From assembly GCA_013215055.1 (NCBI GenBank), contig JABSRQ010000044.1:1-37530 (forward strand): a stretch of 37,530 bases of DNA, read 5' to 3'. Positions 1-9,570 of the stretch are shown piece after piece. This DNA is from Pseudomonadales bacterium. Lineage in GTDB: Bacteria > Pseudomonadota > Gammaproteobacteria > Pseudomonadales > DT-91. Every line of letters starts with the position of its first letter. The first letter of the stretch is position 1. The notes beneath the pieces are model-generated. The model was given only the letters and a program-made list of their open reading frames with translations, was not told where the DNA came from and searched no databases. A program made the position numbers and the translations under genes.

Positions 1-3000
1 CCAAAGATGGCTGCAGACAGTAAAAGGCTTGATAGTTCCGCAAGCTTTGAATCGGGTGAAGAAAAACTATTAGATGAAATTAGAAAAAAACTGCAAAAGT
101 TAAGTCTGATCTACACAAAATCTGAACATGTGAACGCACAAATATTAATTGTATCGATAGAGAAATCTTTGCTTGAGCAAGAGAATGCTTTACATGGAAC
201 TGTGATTACCGGCGAAAAAAGTTTTCTAGCTCCGTATAACACGGGTAAGAAAAATTTTAAACGTGACCTAACCCAGCTTAAACAAATCAATAGTCATAAT
301 ATTGATGAAAAGGGGGTTTATAACAAAATTGAAAAATTAGAAGGCTTGATGTTTGAATGGCAGAAAAAGGCGGCCCTAGTTGAAATTGAAACTCGCCGAA
401 AAATTAATACATCGGGTCTTTCCGATATGGAGTTTTTACAGAGTATTTTAGCGACTAATCAACAGGGTGATGAATTAAAAAATAACCAGGATCTACTGGC
501 CGGTATTCAGAAAAACCTGATTAGCCTGGAAAACACTGAGGGCTTGCTGATTCTATCGGCGTTAGATGGCGGTTTAAAATCTTTACAGGCCAGCTTTTTA
601 GAGATGATGTTTTCAGGTTCAGAAACTCATCAGGCCAGTTTCTTTGAGGAGTATGACCATGTGGAAGCACTTATTTTGAAGTTAAGTGTTTTTATTCACA
701 CACAGCATGATAAAACCTTGATTACAACGAGTCAGTCAGCGATAAACCGGCTGCGTTCTTTGCTTAATCAGTGGTATAGGGGAAAAGTATTGCCTGCTTT
801 TAAGGCCAGAACCCAGTTGCAGGTGACGCGTTCATCGGCCTTGTCAGAAATTCAGAATGTTGTAAAGCAGGGTAAGGGAAAAGTTGTTCTGGGTGAGATA
901 CGGGGGCTTCTGGATAGACTAAGTGTTGATTTTGAAGATGCAGGAAACACCACGGGTATTAACCTAGTTTTGCATATAGGCAAATACCTGGTTGATCAGG
1001 AAACCAGTCAAAGAGGTTTTATTATCACCGGTGATGAATCCTTTTTGGAACTGTATGTTAATGGCAATAAAGGACTTAGGCGCAGCTTAGCTGAGCTGGA
1101 AAACCTAACGCGCCAAAGTTTCGTTAAAACTTCCACGTTGGCGCAATTAAATAAACTTAAGTCTGAATTTTCTCAGTGGGAAATTTCAGAGGTGAATGCC
1201 CAAATAGAGTTACGTCGCCGGGTTAATAGTGCAGAGCTGGATTTTTCAGAAATCACGCAACGTTTATTACAAAGCCAGGATAAACAGATGTTATCTGCGG
1301 TGAATTATGAACAGTCTGCACTGCAGCAGCTATTTATAAAGGCTAAAAATCAGCAAGCTCAGTGGATAGTTATGAGTATTTCAAAATCGATTGTGGAAAT
1401 GCACGCGGCACAAAGGGCCTATTTGATCGGTGGTAAAGAGCATCTTTTACAACCCTTTCATAGGGCTAAAAATAAACTTGTAAAACACTTTGATGCGCTG
1501 CATAACATGATTAATTCAAGTTACGATATTGAAGATGTGATAGGCAATATTGAACAGGTCAGGCTTAAATCGGAACTGTGGCGTAGCCAAACGGCAGAGC
1601 CTGAGATAGCGATGCGCAGACAATTAACCATTGATGTGGCGACCATGCATGATGTTACACGCTTGATTGAAACTGAGGTGGGTAAAAAACTGATAGAAGC
1701 TATAAAAAGTGATATCGATCAATTTATTGAGGTGGCCAAGAACCTCAATGTGATTCGTAGTACCGAGGCAGAAAAAGCTGCTCAGCTCAGTATTATTGAA
1801 TCTATGGTCGCCACTGCTATTGCGTTATGTATCGTCATCGTTGCGGCCTTTTATTTATTAAGAACCATTGTTAATTCTTTACGTTATCTGGCGTCGGCCA
1901 CCGAACGTGTCTCTCAGGGGGATTATTCCTTGGTGATCGAAACCCAGGGTCATGATGAAATTGCAGATTTAACCCATGCTTTTAATCGCATGACCTTACA
2001 GCTGGGAGAAAATCAGGACAGTATGCAGGCCTCTAAAGAGAGCCTGGAGAAACAGGCGGTTGAGATGCAAAACCAGACCTTTATGATTGAAATGAAAAAC
2101 CAGGAGTTAGTGGATACACAAGACGAATTGGAAAAACATGCGCTGGAATTGAGTCAGGCCAGCCAATATAAAACTGAATTTTTAGCCAATATGAGCCATG
2201 AGATTCGCACCCCGATGAATGCCATTGTCGGTTTTTCAAGACGCATGTTGAAATCTGATTTGAATGAAAGTCAGTTGGATTATATGCATAAAATAGAAAT
2301 ATCCTCTGAGAGCCTGTTGGATATTATCAATGATATTCTGGATTTTTCGAAGATAGAATCGGGAAAAATGGAGTTAGAGAGTATTGAGTTTGATTTGTCT
2401 AAAGTGATTCACAAGGTCATGAGTATTATCTCGGTAAAAGCGCAGGAAAATGAATTAGAGCTGTTATTGGATAAGCCACCCTCTTTGCCTAACTTGCTGA
2501 TTGGTGATGCGCTGCGTTTACAGCAAGTGCTGATTAATCTATGCACCAATGCCGTGAAATTTACGCGCTCTGGCCATGTTTTGCTGAGAGTTGAATTAAT
2601 TAATAGTCGGGTCAGTGAAAATATTTTTAAGTTCTCGGTAGAGGATACTGGTATCGGTATTGCTGAAGATAAAATTGACACGTTGTTTGACTCTTTTTCT
2701 CAGGCCGATACATCGATTACTAGGGATTTTGGTGGAACAGGTTTGGGATTAACGATTTCAAAACGTTTGGTTGAATTGATGGGCGGGGAGATACGTATAA
2801 GCTCTGAGGAGGGGCTAGGTTCGTGTTTTAGTTTTACCGCCAATTTTGCATCTTGTAAGCAAGATCGCCCTGATGATAGAAAATATATAGCGATAAAAAC
2901 TGCCCTGGTTGTGGATGATAATGCTGCGGCAAGACTGGTCATGGATAAGTTATTACAGGCCTATGATATCTGTGTGACCTTATGTAATTCAGGAGAAGAT

Positions 3001-4344
3001 GCGTTAGCGTTATTGCAAGACAGCGAGTGTGTTTTTGATTTAATCATCCTGGATTGGAAAATGCCGGGTTTAAATGGCATTGAAACGGCCCGGGAAATTC
3101 AATTATTACCTGAGGTAAGCAATAAACCTGTGTTGATGATGACCTCCGCATTTGATAACCCAGGGGTTAGGGCAGAAGCTGCGGCGCAGGGCATTGATAA
3201 GTTTATTAGCAAACCCGTAAGCCCGTCTGATTTTTTGAACTCGTTAAATGATTTTTATCCTGCGAATAAATCCAATATAGATAAGCAGGCGATGAAGCAG
3301 GATTGGTGGCAGGATGGCTCATTGAGTGGGCGTCGGATTTTATTGGTTGAAGATAATGTATTTAATCAGCAGGTGGCAGAAGAAATTTTGCATGAATCGG
3401 GCATTGTCATCACCATTGCCAATAACGGTGAAGAGTGTCTGGCATGCTTAGAAAAATCTTCATTTGATTTGATCTTGATGGATATTCAAATGCCGGTGAT
3501 GGATGGTTATACGGCCATCAAAGAGATTCGTAAACAGGATAGATGGAAAAATTTACCGGTTATTGCGATGACGGCGCATGCCATGGCCGAGGATAGAGAG
3601 AAAAGCTCAAACGCCGGAATGAACGAGCATGTCTCCAAACCTATTGATGTGGACATTTTATATGAAATGTTAGCGCGTTTTATTCCTGTTAATCATAGCC
3701 CTCTGCTTTCGGAGGTGGCCACATTATCTGATGAGCCGGTGGAATTGGCAACACCGGGTTTGGAATTGGAGCAGGGTTTGAAGCGGGTAAGAAATAATAA
3801 AGCGCTGTATTTAAAATTATGCCATTTGTTTATACAGGATTATAAAGACGCTTATCAAGAAATTGATGCTTATATTGCCGATAAAAACTATCTATTATTA
3901 GCGGAATTATGCCATAAGGTTAAGGGCACATCGGGTACCCTTGGCGCTAACGATTTGATGGATAAAGTTGCGACATTAGAAACGCTGGCAGGCGGTGAAA
4001 TACACCCCGATGCCAAGGATATGACTGACTTAGAGCATTGTTTTGATCAAACGTTAACATCGATACATGCGGTGATTTTGTGGTTGGATAAACCAAAAGA
4101 AGAAGCTGATCAGGATGCATGCGATATACCTGCTTTATTACATGTATTAAACCAAATTGAGAAAGATATGATTGCAGGCAGTATTATTCCTGATGATGTA
4201 TTGATGATACTTTCTGATTCCACGTTGCAAGGGGAGGGTGAACAGCTGCGTCAGCAGTTGGTAATAAGCTTGGATCAATATGATTATGAGCAATGTGCAG
4301 AGTTAATTCATACATTAAAGCAGTATTTAGTGGTTGATCCCTGA
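1..4344 (+). CDS. Hybrid sensor histidine kinase with tandem CHASE3 modules (5' end outside window)
   Basis: The frame is open from base 1, so the ATG at 7 is probably not the true start: it has no visible ribosome binding site, and no membrane helix precedes the sensory region. Numbering from that ATG, four CHASE3-like modules start their core near residues 55, 192 (degenerate), 328 and 462. Then come a membrane helix (about 600-620), HAMP (about 620-675), a coiled coil, and HisKA with phospho-acceptor His731 in SHEIRTPMN. HATPase_c follows, with the N-box NLCTNAVKF near 844 and the GTGLGL motif near 910. Two receivers follow with phospho-acceptors Asp1016 and Asp1159, then a C-terminal HPt domain with His1303 in HKVKGTSG. 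All key phosphorelay residues are present, so an active inner-membrane kinase with a His-Asp-His relay is expected. The signal is unknown. It converges on the cyclic-di-GMP gene 49 bases downstream. Confidence 0.93.
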   Translation, partial: PKMAADSKRLDSSASFESGEEKLLDEIRKKLQKLSLIYTKSEHVNAQILIVSIEKSLLEQENALHGTVITGEKSFLAPYNTGKKNFKRDLTQLKQINSHNIDEKGVYNKIEKLEGLMFEWQKKAALVEIETRRKINTSGLSDMEFLQSILATNQQGDELKNNQDLLAGIQKNLISLENTEGLLILSALDGGLKSLQASFLEMMFSGSETHQASFFEEYDHVEALILKLSVFIHTQHDKTLITTSQSAINRLRSLLNQWYRGKVLPAFKARTQLQVTRSSALSEIQNVVKQGKGKVVLGEIRGLLDRLSVDFEDAGNTTGINLVLHIGKYLVDQETSQRGFIITGDESFLELYVNGNKGLRRSLAELENLTRQSFVKTSTLAQLNKLKSEFSQWEISEVNAQIELRRRVNSAELDFSEITQRLLQSQDKQMLSAVNYEQSALQQLFIKAKNQQAQWIVMSISKSIVEMHAAQRAYLIGGKEHLLQPFHRAKNKLVKHFDALHNMINSSYDIEDVIGNIEQVRLKSELWRSQTAEPEIAMRRQLTIDVATMHDVTRLIETEVGKKLIEAIKSDIDQFIEVAKNLNVIRSTEAEKAAQLSIIESMVATAIALCIVIVAAFYLLRTIVNSLRYLASATERVSQGDYSLVIETQGHDEIADLTHAFNRMTLQLGENQDSMQASKESLEKQAVEMQNQTFMIEMKNQELVDTQDELEKHALELSQASQYKTEFLANMSHEIRTPMNAIVGFSRRMLKSDLNESQLDYMHKIEISSESLLDIINDILDFSKIESGKMELESIEFDLSKVIHKVMSIISVKAQENELELLLDKPPSLPNLLIGDALRLQQVLINLCTNAVKFTRSGHVLLRVELINSRVSENIFKFSVEDTGIGIAEDKIDTLFDSFSQADTSITRDFGGTGLGLTISKRLVELMGGEIRISSEEGLGSCFSFTANFASCKQDRPDDRKYIAIKTALVVDDNAAARLVMDKLLQAYDICVTLCNSGEDALALLQDSECVFDLIILDWKMPGLNGIETAREIQLLPEVSNKPVLMMTSAFDNPGVRAEAAAQGIDKFISKPVSPSDFLNSLNDFYPANKSNIDKQAMKQDWWQDGSLSGRRILLVEDNVFNQQVAEEILHESGIVITIANNGEECLACLEKSSFDLILMDIQMPVMDGYTAIKEIRKQDRWKNLPVIAMTAHAMAEDREKSSNAGMNEHVSKPIDVDILYEMLARFIPVNHSPLLSEVATLSDEPVELATPGLELEQGLKRVRNNKALYLKLCHLFIQDYKDAYQEIDAYIADKNYLLLAELCHKVKGTSGTLGANDLMDKVATLETLAGGEIHPDAKDMTDLEHCFDQTLTSIHAVILWLDKPKEEADQDACDIPALLHVLNQIEKDMIAGSIIPDDVLMILSDSTLQGEGEQLRQQLVISLDQYDYEQCAELIHTLKQYLVVDP

Positions 4345-4393
4345 GAATAATATAGGCTTTTCAATGTTGCTTAATAGAGGCTTAGAGGTAGAG

Positions 4394-6484
4394 CTATTGG
4401 AGTAAAAAGGAGGTGGAGTTTTCTTTATTCAGCGGTTTAGAAAAATAATAACCTTGCACAATATCACAGTGCTTTTGTTGTAAAAAATCCAGCTGATTTT
4501 CGTGTTCTACTCCTTCTGCAACAACCGTGATGTCCAGGCTATGAGCAAGATCTATGATGGAGCTAACAATCGCATTACCCGATTTACTTTGATCAATTTC
4601 ATCAATAAATGATTTATCGATTTTTAATACATCGATGGGTAATTCTTTTAATTGTGATAACGATGAATAACCGGTGCCAAAATCATCCATAGATATTTTA
4701 ATGCCTGAATCACGAAGAATATGCAATTGTTGAATGGTTTCTTCTGGATTCTTCATCAGTGTGGATTCGGTAATTTCCAATTCTAATAACGATTTATCTA
4801 AGCCACTTTTATGGGTCAGTTCGATGATATGTCGGGCAAAATGATGTTGCTGAAATTGAATCGCAGAAACATTAACTGACATCGTGATTTTATTGTTTTC
4901 ATTTAAACAATCATTCCATTGCTTGGCCTGCTCCAGCGATTGCAGTAAGACCCAGTCGCCGATATCTTTTATTAAACCAGAGCTTTCTGCTACAGGAATA
5001 AACCTCTCTGGGCTTATTTGCCCCATGGTCGGATGTAACCAGCGAATTAAGGCTTCGAAGCCAACAATATGCTGATTTTGTATCTCAATTTTGGGTTGGT
5101 AATTAACCGAAAGCTGATTTTTATGAATGGATTTATGTAGCTCCTGAGTGATTTTCATATCATCTTGAATACGTTCATGCATTTCACGGCTGAAGTATTT
5201 ATAGGTGTTTCTACCACAGCTTTTAGCATGATACATAGCTGTATCGGCAGCTTTGGTGAGATGGGTGCCTGACAGTCCATTTTCTGGATATACCGCAATA
5301 CCTATGCTGGCTCGAGCTAAAACATCATTGGAAAAGACATGTATAGGTTCGTATAACTGGGCTAATATTTTAGTGGCAATGGTGGCGGCAACCTGAATAT
5401 CTCTGGGATTCAGTAATAAGATCGCAAACTCATCACCCCCCACTCTTGCTACAATGTCACCTTCACGGATGCAGGATTTTAAGTGTCTGGCGACTAAAAT
5501 TAATAATTCATCACCCGCATCATGTCCCAGGCTGTCGTTAATCTGTTTGAAGTTGTCTAAATCAATAAAAAGAATGGCGATTTGTTGTTTTTCACGTTTG
5601 GCACTGGCAATGGCTTTGGATAAAAACTCCCAATACATATTTCTATTCGGTAGCTGTGTCAGTTGATCGAAGCGGGCCAAATTGATTAATTTTTCCCTGT
5701 CTCTTTTACGTTCTGAAATGTCTTGGAACGCAACAACGCCTCCTACAATTTCACTGTCTTCGAGTATGGCAGCCTGGGTATATTCTACCGGGAAATTTTC
5801 ATGCGCATTACGCCAAAAAACGGCATCATCATGTTGATTACAAAGCCCACCTTTAAAGGCTTGGTTAAATTCCGATTGTTCCCAGAGTTCATCACTGGCT
5901 GAGGGATTGATAAAATCTTTAATCGGGCGGCCTACAACCTTTTCCCGGTCACTGGTTAATAATGTACAGGCGGCTATATTGGCAAAGGTGATGATATTGT
6001 TTTTATCTAAACCGAGAACACCTTCGGCCATAAAATTTAATAATTGGTCATTTTTACGTTGTATATTTTGGGATTCAAGCAGGCTTTTTTCTAAGGCCAT
6101 ACGTTGATCAAACAGGGATTTAAACACCTTGACCTTGCTGATTAATATATCGCCATCAACCGGTTTTTGTAAATAATCCACCGCACCCAGATGGTAACCC
6201 TGATCGATAAACTTTCTATTTTTACCTTCTGATGTGACAAATATAACCGGGATATGCTGTCTGTCGGGGTTTTTTCGAATATGGGATACACATTCAAAGC
6301 CATCCATCTCGGGCATTTGAATATCCATGAGAATAACCGCGTATTCATTGGCTTGAATAAATGCCAAGGCCTGCTTGCCTGAACTTGCGGTATCAACCTT
6401 GAGTTCAAGGTTTTCTAAAATAAATGCCAAGACAATCTGGTTAATTGTATCATCATCAACAATCAGAACTTTGCATTCTTGCAT
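4394..6484 (-). CDS. Response regulator with PAS, GGDEF and EAL domains (cyclic-di-GMP turnover)
   Basis: 696 residues. The N-terminal receiver (about 1-125) has phospho-acceptor Asp54 in LMDIQMPEMDG. A PAS domain (about 150-258) follows, then a diguanylate cyclase domain (about 262-425) with intact GGDEF at 349-353 and an RxxD inhibitory I-site (REGD) five residues before it. The C-terminal phosphodiesterase domain (about 440-692) has EAL at 477-479 and the other catalytic motifs (EITES, DDFGTGYSS, KIDKSFI, VAEGVE). Both enzymatic halves look active, so the net direction of cyclic-di-GMP turnover cannot be told from sequence; the receiver presumably sets it. It lacks membrane segments and is cytoplasmic. 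Its position tail to tail with the hybrid kinase suggests, but does not prove, that the kinase HPt domain phosphorylates this receiver. Confidence 0.95.
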   Translation of the reverse strand: MQECKVLIVDDDTINQIVLAFILENLELKVDTASSGKQALAFIQANEYAVILMDIQMPEMDGFECVSHIRKNPDRQHIPVIFVTSEGKNRKFIDQGYHLGAVDYLQKPVDGDILISKVKVFKSLFDQRMALEKSLLESQNIQRKNDQLLNFMAEGVLGLDKNNIITFANIAACTLLTSDREKVVGRPIKDFINPSASDELWEQSEFNQAFKGGLCNQHDDAVFWRNAHENFPVEYTQAAILEDSEIVGGVVAFQDISERKRDREKLINLARFDQLTQLPNRNMYWEFLSKAIASAKREKQQIAILFIDLDNFKQINDSLGHDAGDELLILVARHLKSCIREGDIVARVGGDEFAILLLNPRDIQVAATIATKILAQLYEPIHVFSNDVLARASIGIAVYPENGLSGTHLTKAADTAMYHAKSCGRNTYKYFSREMHERIQDDMKITQELHKSIHKNQLSVNYQPKIEIQNQHIVGFEALIRWLHPTMGQISPERFIPVAESSGLIKDIGDWVLLQSLEQAKQWNDCLNENNKITMSVNVSAIQFQQHHFARHIIELTHKSGLDKSLLELEITESTLMKNPEETIQQLHILRDSGIKISMDDFGTGYSSLSQLKELPIDVLKIDKSFIDEIDQSKSGNAIVSSIIDLAHSLDITVVAEGVEHENQLDFLQQKHCDIVQGYYFSKPLNKENSTSFLLQ

Positions 6485-6629
6485 GCATGTAACCTTTAAT
6501 TGACGTTATAAGCTCCCTGTAAGAGTAGCCTAAATTTGGTTGATGTCGCTTGGGATAGGCTATGCCTGGTAAAGTTTCTATAGAACAGGGTAATATAGCT
6601 TTGCAAATATAAAAATTAAGCTATCTAAC

Positions 6630-7319
6630 ATGTCATCGTCTCTACACCCCCGTTATCCCTTAATCGATTATCTAAGATTTACCGCCATTGTGTTGATGGT
6701 GATTTATCATATTAATTTTGACCTGTATTTTTTAAAGGTGATTAGCCGAGAGGCGGCTTATCACCCATTTTTAATCGTGATAGCCAGAACCTGTCTGTGT
6801 TTATTTATTTTTTGTGTGGGTTATAGCCTGGCCTTAAATAAACGCAAATATGAAGATTATGCTGATTTTATCAGAGGCTTTTTTAAGAACTGGTTGAAGG
6901 TGTTTCTGGCAGCGTTACTGGTCAGTGTCGCTACCTATATAGCGGTGGGCAAGTTATGGGTTTATTTCGGCATTCTTCACTGTATAACGGTGAGCTTGTT
7001 ATTGTGTCTGCCCCTGTTATTTGTGCCGCGCCTGACGTTGTTGATGGGTGTGGTGATGATGACAGTTTACGCGGGTTGGGATTTAAGCCTGCCGTGGTTT
7101 AGCTTACACCGTGCAACCATCGATTATATTCCGGTATTTCCGTGGATAGGCATGGCGTTTATTGGCATTGGCTGTGAGTCATTTGCGCTGCATAAAAAAA
7201 TTCAGTTGCCGCAGAATAGATGGGTCCTGTTGGTTAGCCGTCATTCCTTGCTGATTTATTTAATGCATCAGCCGATTATTGCGGGCACTATTTGGATACT
7301 TAAACAGCTGGGTTTATGA
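6630..7319 (+). CDS. DUF1624/HGSNAT-catalytic-domain-like integral membrane protein
   Basis: 229 residues, mostly hydrophobic, with about seven predicted membrane helices. The N-terminus reads R/Y-x-x-DYLRFTAIVLMVIYH, the arrangement typical of DUF1624 proteins (heparan-alpha-glucosaminide N-acetyltransferase catalytic domain family), where a conserved Asp/Arg pair and a His in the first helix are characteristic. The C-terminus has the usual H-S-L-L-I-Y-L-M-H-Q-P motif. Family members are thought to move acyl groups across or at the membrane, but the substrate of this bacterial branch is unknown. It starts 145 bases from the divergent cyclic-di-GMP gene and has no co-oriented neighbour. The ribosome binding site is weak; the ATG at 6630 is the first in frame that leaves the conserved N-terminus intact. 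Confidence 0.8.
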   Translation: MSSSLHPRYPLIDYLRFTAIVLMVIYHINFDLYFLKVISREAAYHPFLIVIARTCLCLFIFCVGYSLALNKRKYEDYADFIRGFFKNWLKVFLAALLVSVATYIAVGKLWVYFGILHCITVSLLLCLPLLFVPRLTLLMGVVMMTVYAGWDLSLPWFSLHRATIDYIPVFPWIGMAFIGIGCESFALHKKIQLPQNRWVLLVSRHSLLIYLMHQPIIAGTIWILKQLGL

Positions 7320-7324
7320 TGGAT

Positions 7325-7346
7325 GCAGCCTGAATAAACAGGCTGC
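7325..7346. terminator. Intergenic hairpin between convergent genes
   Basis: A perfect 8-bp stem (GCAGCCTG / CAGGCTGC) with a six-base loop lies between the stop of the acyltransferase-like gene and the stop of the outer-membrane protein gene. It has no clear T-run on either side, so it may mark transcript 3' ends for both genes rather than be a classical intrinsic terminator. Confidence 0.4.
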
Positions 7347-7354
7347 GGCATATC

Positions 7355-7933
7355 TTAGAATGAAAAGCGTGCACCCAGATATAACATATCGTCGTCGCTA
7401 AGTTGTAAACCTGCGTTTATCTGAATGTCTTCGGCTACTTCCAGACGTGCACCACCTTCAATCATCAGGTCGTTATCCCATAAGGTGGTGTAACTTAAAT
7501 CAGCGTAGAGTTCCAAAACATCCAGTGCTTGAAAGCGGAATTCGGTGCCTAAAATAAGTCCTCTATCATCTTCTGATCTTATATTTGGATTATCAAAGTC
7601 TACCTTGCTGGAAGCAAACTCAGCATGTATCAGAATGTCACTCTTCTTGGTTGTTGCCAGGCCAATGGCATAAGAAAGCCCAAGGGTTAATAATTGTGCA
7701 TCGATGCCTGTGTCATCAAATAGGCCTGCAGTGCCAATAACATTAAGGTGTTCGTTTAATGCATAAGAACCTTCAACTTTAAATCCATCCAGGCCGCTAT
7801 CAAAATCGGTAAAGCTTGCTTCAACCCAGGTATTACTGAAATTGGAGGCTTTAACGTTGTTGCTTGCCGCCGAGGCAGTAGCGCTGAAGACCAGAGTTGA
7901 AGCCAGTGTTGTCGCGAGTAAAAATGTTTTCAT
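7355..7933 (-). CDS. Small outer-membrane beta-barrel protein
   Basis: 192 residues. The N-terminus is a clear Sec signal peptide (about 1-22, ending in ATASA). The mature part alternates polar and hydrophobic residues in short strands and ends in LGARFSF, with the terminal phenylalanine that is characteristic of BAM-assembled barrels. The length suits an eight-stranded barrel of the OmpA/OmpW/Opacity-like porin family type. The ligand or role is not recognisable. It is encoded alone: it lies downstream of, but separated by about 120 bases from, the FAD oxidoreductase on the same strand. Confidence 0.72.
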   Translation of the reverse strand: MKTFLLATTLASTLVFSATASAASNNVKASNFSNTWVEASFTDFDSGLDGFKVEGSYALNEHLNVIGTAGLFDDTGIDAQLLTLGLSYAIGLATTKKSDILIHAEFASSKVDFDNPNIRSEDDRGLILGTEFRFQALDVLELYADLSYTTLWDNDLMIEGGARLEVAEDIQINAGLQLSDDDMLYLGARFSF

Positions 7934-8055
7934 TGTATGGTATGACCTAATAGCATTATTTTTGCCGTCATCATACAGGGGCTTGCATCAATAATATGGC
8001 AGTACTTAACAATTTATAGATACCAGCCGCACAAAGTACGGCCGGCCTTTTATTA

Positions 8056-9552
8056 TTAACGTGCTGCCTGCTTCGCAACTTCAACACCGGCACGGCGGCC
8101 AAAGTAAGTGGCATCCCCCACCGACATGCCTGAGCTATAACCGGCTCCTGTTCTGGGTAAACCACAGGTGGTTCGCCCTGCTGCATATAAACCTCTAATG
8201 GCTGTGCCGCCGACATTTAATACTTCGCCATTAATGGTGGTATCTAGGCCGCCGAAGGTGAAATAGGGGAAAAATGCACCACGCCCGGGAGTACAATCGA
8301 GTGCGACATAGGGTGGTTTGATGGCTTGTAAATATTCTGCCGATTTATGAAATAATGGATCTTGACCTTTAGCCGCCTGTTCATTATAAAAATCAACCGT
8401 ATGTTTTAACATGCCGGCCGGTACGTCAATTTCAGCTTCTAACTCTTCCAGGGTTTCACCCGTGCCTGCGTAATCAGCACATAGAAACATCGGCGGTTCA
8501 AAATCATCCGAAGCTTCTAATATAAAATAAACTCTATCACCTAACTGCTGTAATAAGTGATAACCCACACGGCCGTGGTAGCAATCTTCGTTGATAAAAC
8601 GTTGGCCCTGGCTGTTGACTAAAATACCCTTGGTGATATCCGCCGGAGGGTAGAAGGGCAGACTAACAAAACCTTCGTGCATATTAATTGCACTGCCACC
8701 GACTCCCATACCCATCAAAATACCGGTACCCATATCGCCGGGGTTGCCGATTTTTTCGGTGGCCTTCAATAAATCCGGTGCATATTTTTGTAACATGTCA
8801 TCATTCATAACAAAACCACCGGCACATAAAATAACGCCTTTACGCGCTTTAACGGTGTACTCTTTCATATTCATTTTGATGACGATGCCGTGCACTTCGT
8901 TGTCTTCATCGGCAATTAATGCCACTACGCGGGTCTCAAACTTCACGTCAATATTATCGCGTGTATCGATATGGCCGGTGAGTACCTTCATTAAAAATGG
9001 GCCGCCCGCGGCACCTTCGGCTTCAATATTGTGGCCTCTAGGGCAAGGTTTGGCTTGTTCAACAAAGGGCCAGGCTTTTTCGTTGCCGGTGTATAGCAGG
9101 CAATCATCGGTGAGGCACATGATGGCGCGTTCTTTGTGGAATGAGTTTTTGTAAGGAATGCCTTTATCTACTAACCAGTTAAAATGGCCTACCGAATTTT
9201 CTGAGTAACAGCGGACTTTGGCTTCGTTGGCTTGTGGGCCACCTGCCATCATCAGGTATTTGACCATGTCTTCGGTTTCATCGTTGAAACCACATTCTTT
9301 TTGTACACGTGTACCGCCGCTGCCACCCATATAAATTTCGGCTTCAGATAATTTTGTGGAACCGCCGGCTTCAGAGGCGACTTCAAAAATTATCACGTCA
9401 GAGTCCGCATCACTGGCCTCTAGTGCGGCACAAGCCCCAGCACCACCGTAACCTACGATGGCAATATCGGTTTCAAAGTCCCAGCTGCTTACCGTGCTGA
9501 GTTTACGTGGCTGGGTGGGGCTGGCTTTGTTTGTATCTGCGGCGTTGCTCAT
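8056..9552 (-). CDS. FAD-dependent oxidoreductase (fumarate reductase / 3-ketosteroid dehydrogenase-like)
   Basis: 498 residues. The N-terminal dinucleotide-binding motif (GYGGAGACAA, about 34-43) is followed by an acidic strand end and a GGST segment, as in the flavoproteins of the FAD_binding_2 family (succinate/fumarate reductase flavoprotein, 3-ketosteroid dehydrogenases). An RFINED segment and the C-terminal GLYAAGRTT...GAGYSSG segment, which closes the flavin pocket, are both present. No signal peptide or covalent-FAD domain is seen. The substrate cannot be fixed from sequence; 3-oxosteroid delta-dehydrogenases and urocanate/fumarate-type reductases are both possible, and the former looks closer. 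It starts 18 bases after yciK and is probably cotranscribed with it. Confidence 0.85.
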   Translation of the reverse strand: MSNAADTNKASPTQPRKLSTVSSWDFETDIAIVGYGGAGACAALEASDADSDVIIFEVASEAGGSTKLSEAEIYMGGSGGTRVQKECGFNDETEDMVKYLMMAGGPQANEAKVRCYSENSVGHFNWLVDKGIPYKNSFHKERAIMCLTDDCLLYTGNEKAWPFVEQAKPCPRGHNIEAEGAAGGPFLMKVLTGHIDTRDNIDVKFETRVVALIADEDNEVHGIVIKMNMKEYTVKARKGVILCAGGFVMNDDMLQKYAPDLLKATEKIGNPGDMGTGILMGMGVGGSAINMHEGFVSLPFYPPADITKGILVNSQGQRFINEDCYHGRVGYHLLQQLGDRVYFILEASDDFEPPMFLCADYAGTGETLEELEAEIDVPAGMLKHTVDFYNEQAAKGQDPLFHKSAEYLQAIKPPYVALDCTPGRGAFFPYFTFGGLDTTINGEVLNVGGTAIRGLYAAGRTTCGLPRTGAGYSSGMSVGDATYFGRRAGVEVAKQAAR

Positions 9553-9570
9553 ATTATTCTCCGGTCCTTG

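Noticed and set aside
8017..8052. Hairpin next to the end of the FAD oxidoreductase gene
   Set aside because: The T-run is on the wrong strand for that gene and no plus-strand gene precedes it.
7971..8216. Minus-strand frame overlapping the end of the FAD oxidoreductase
   Set aside because: It is in another frame of a well-supported gene and has no family features.
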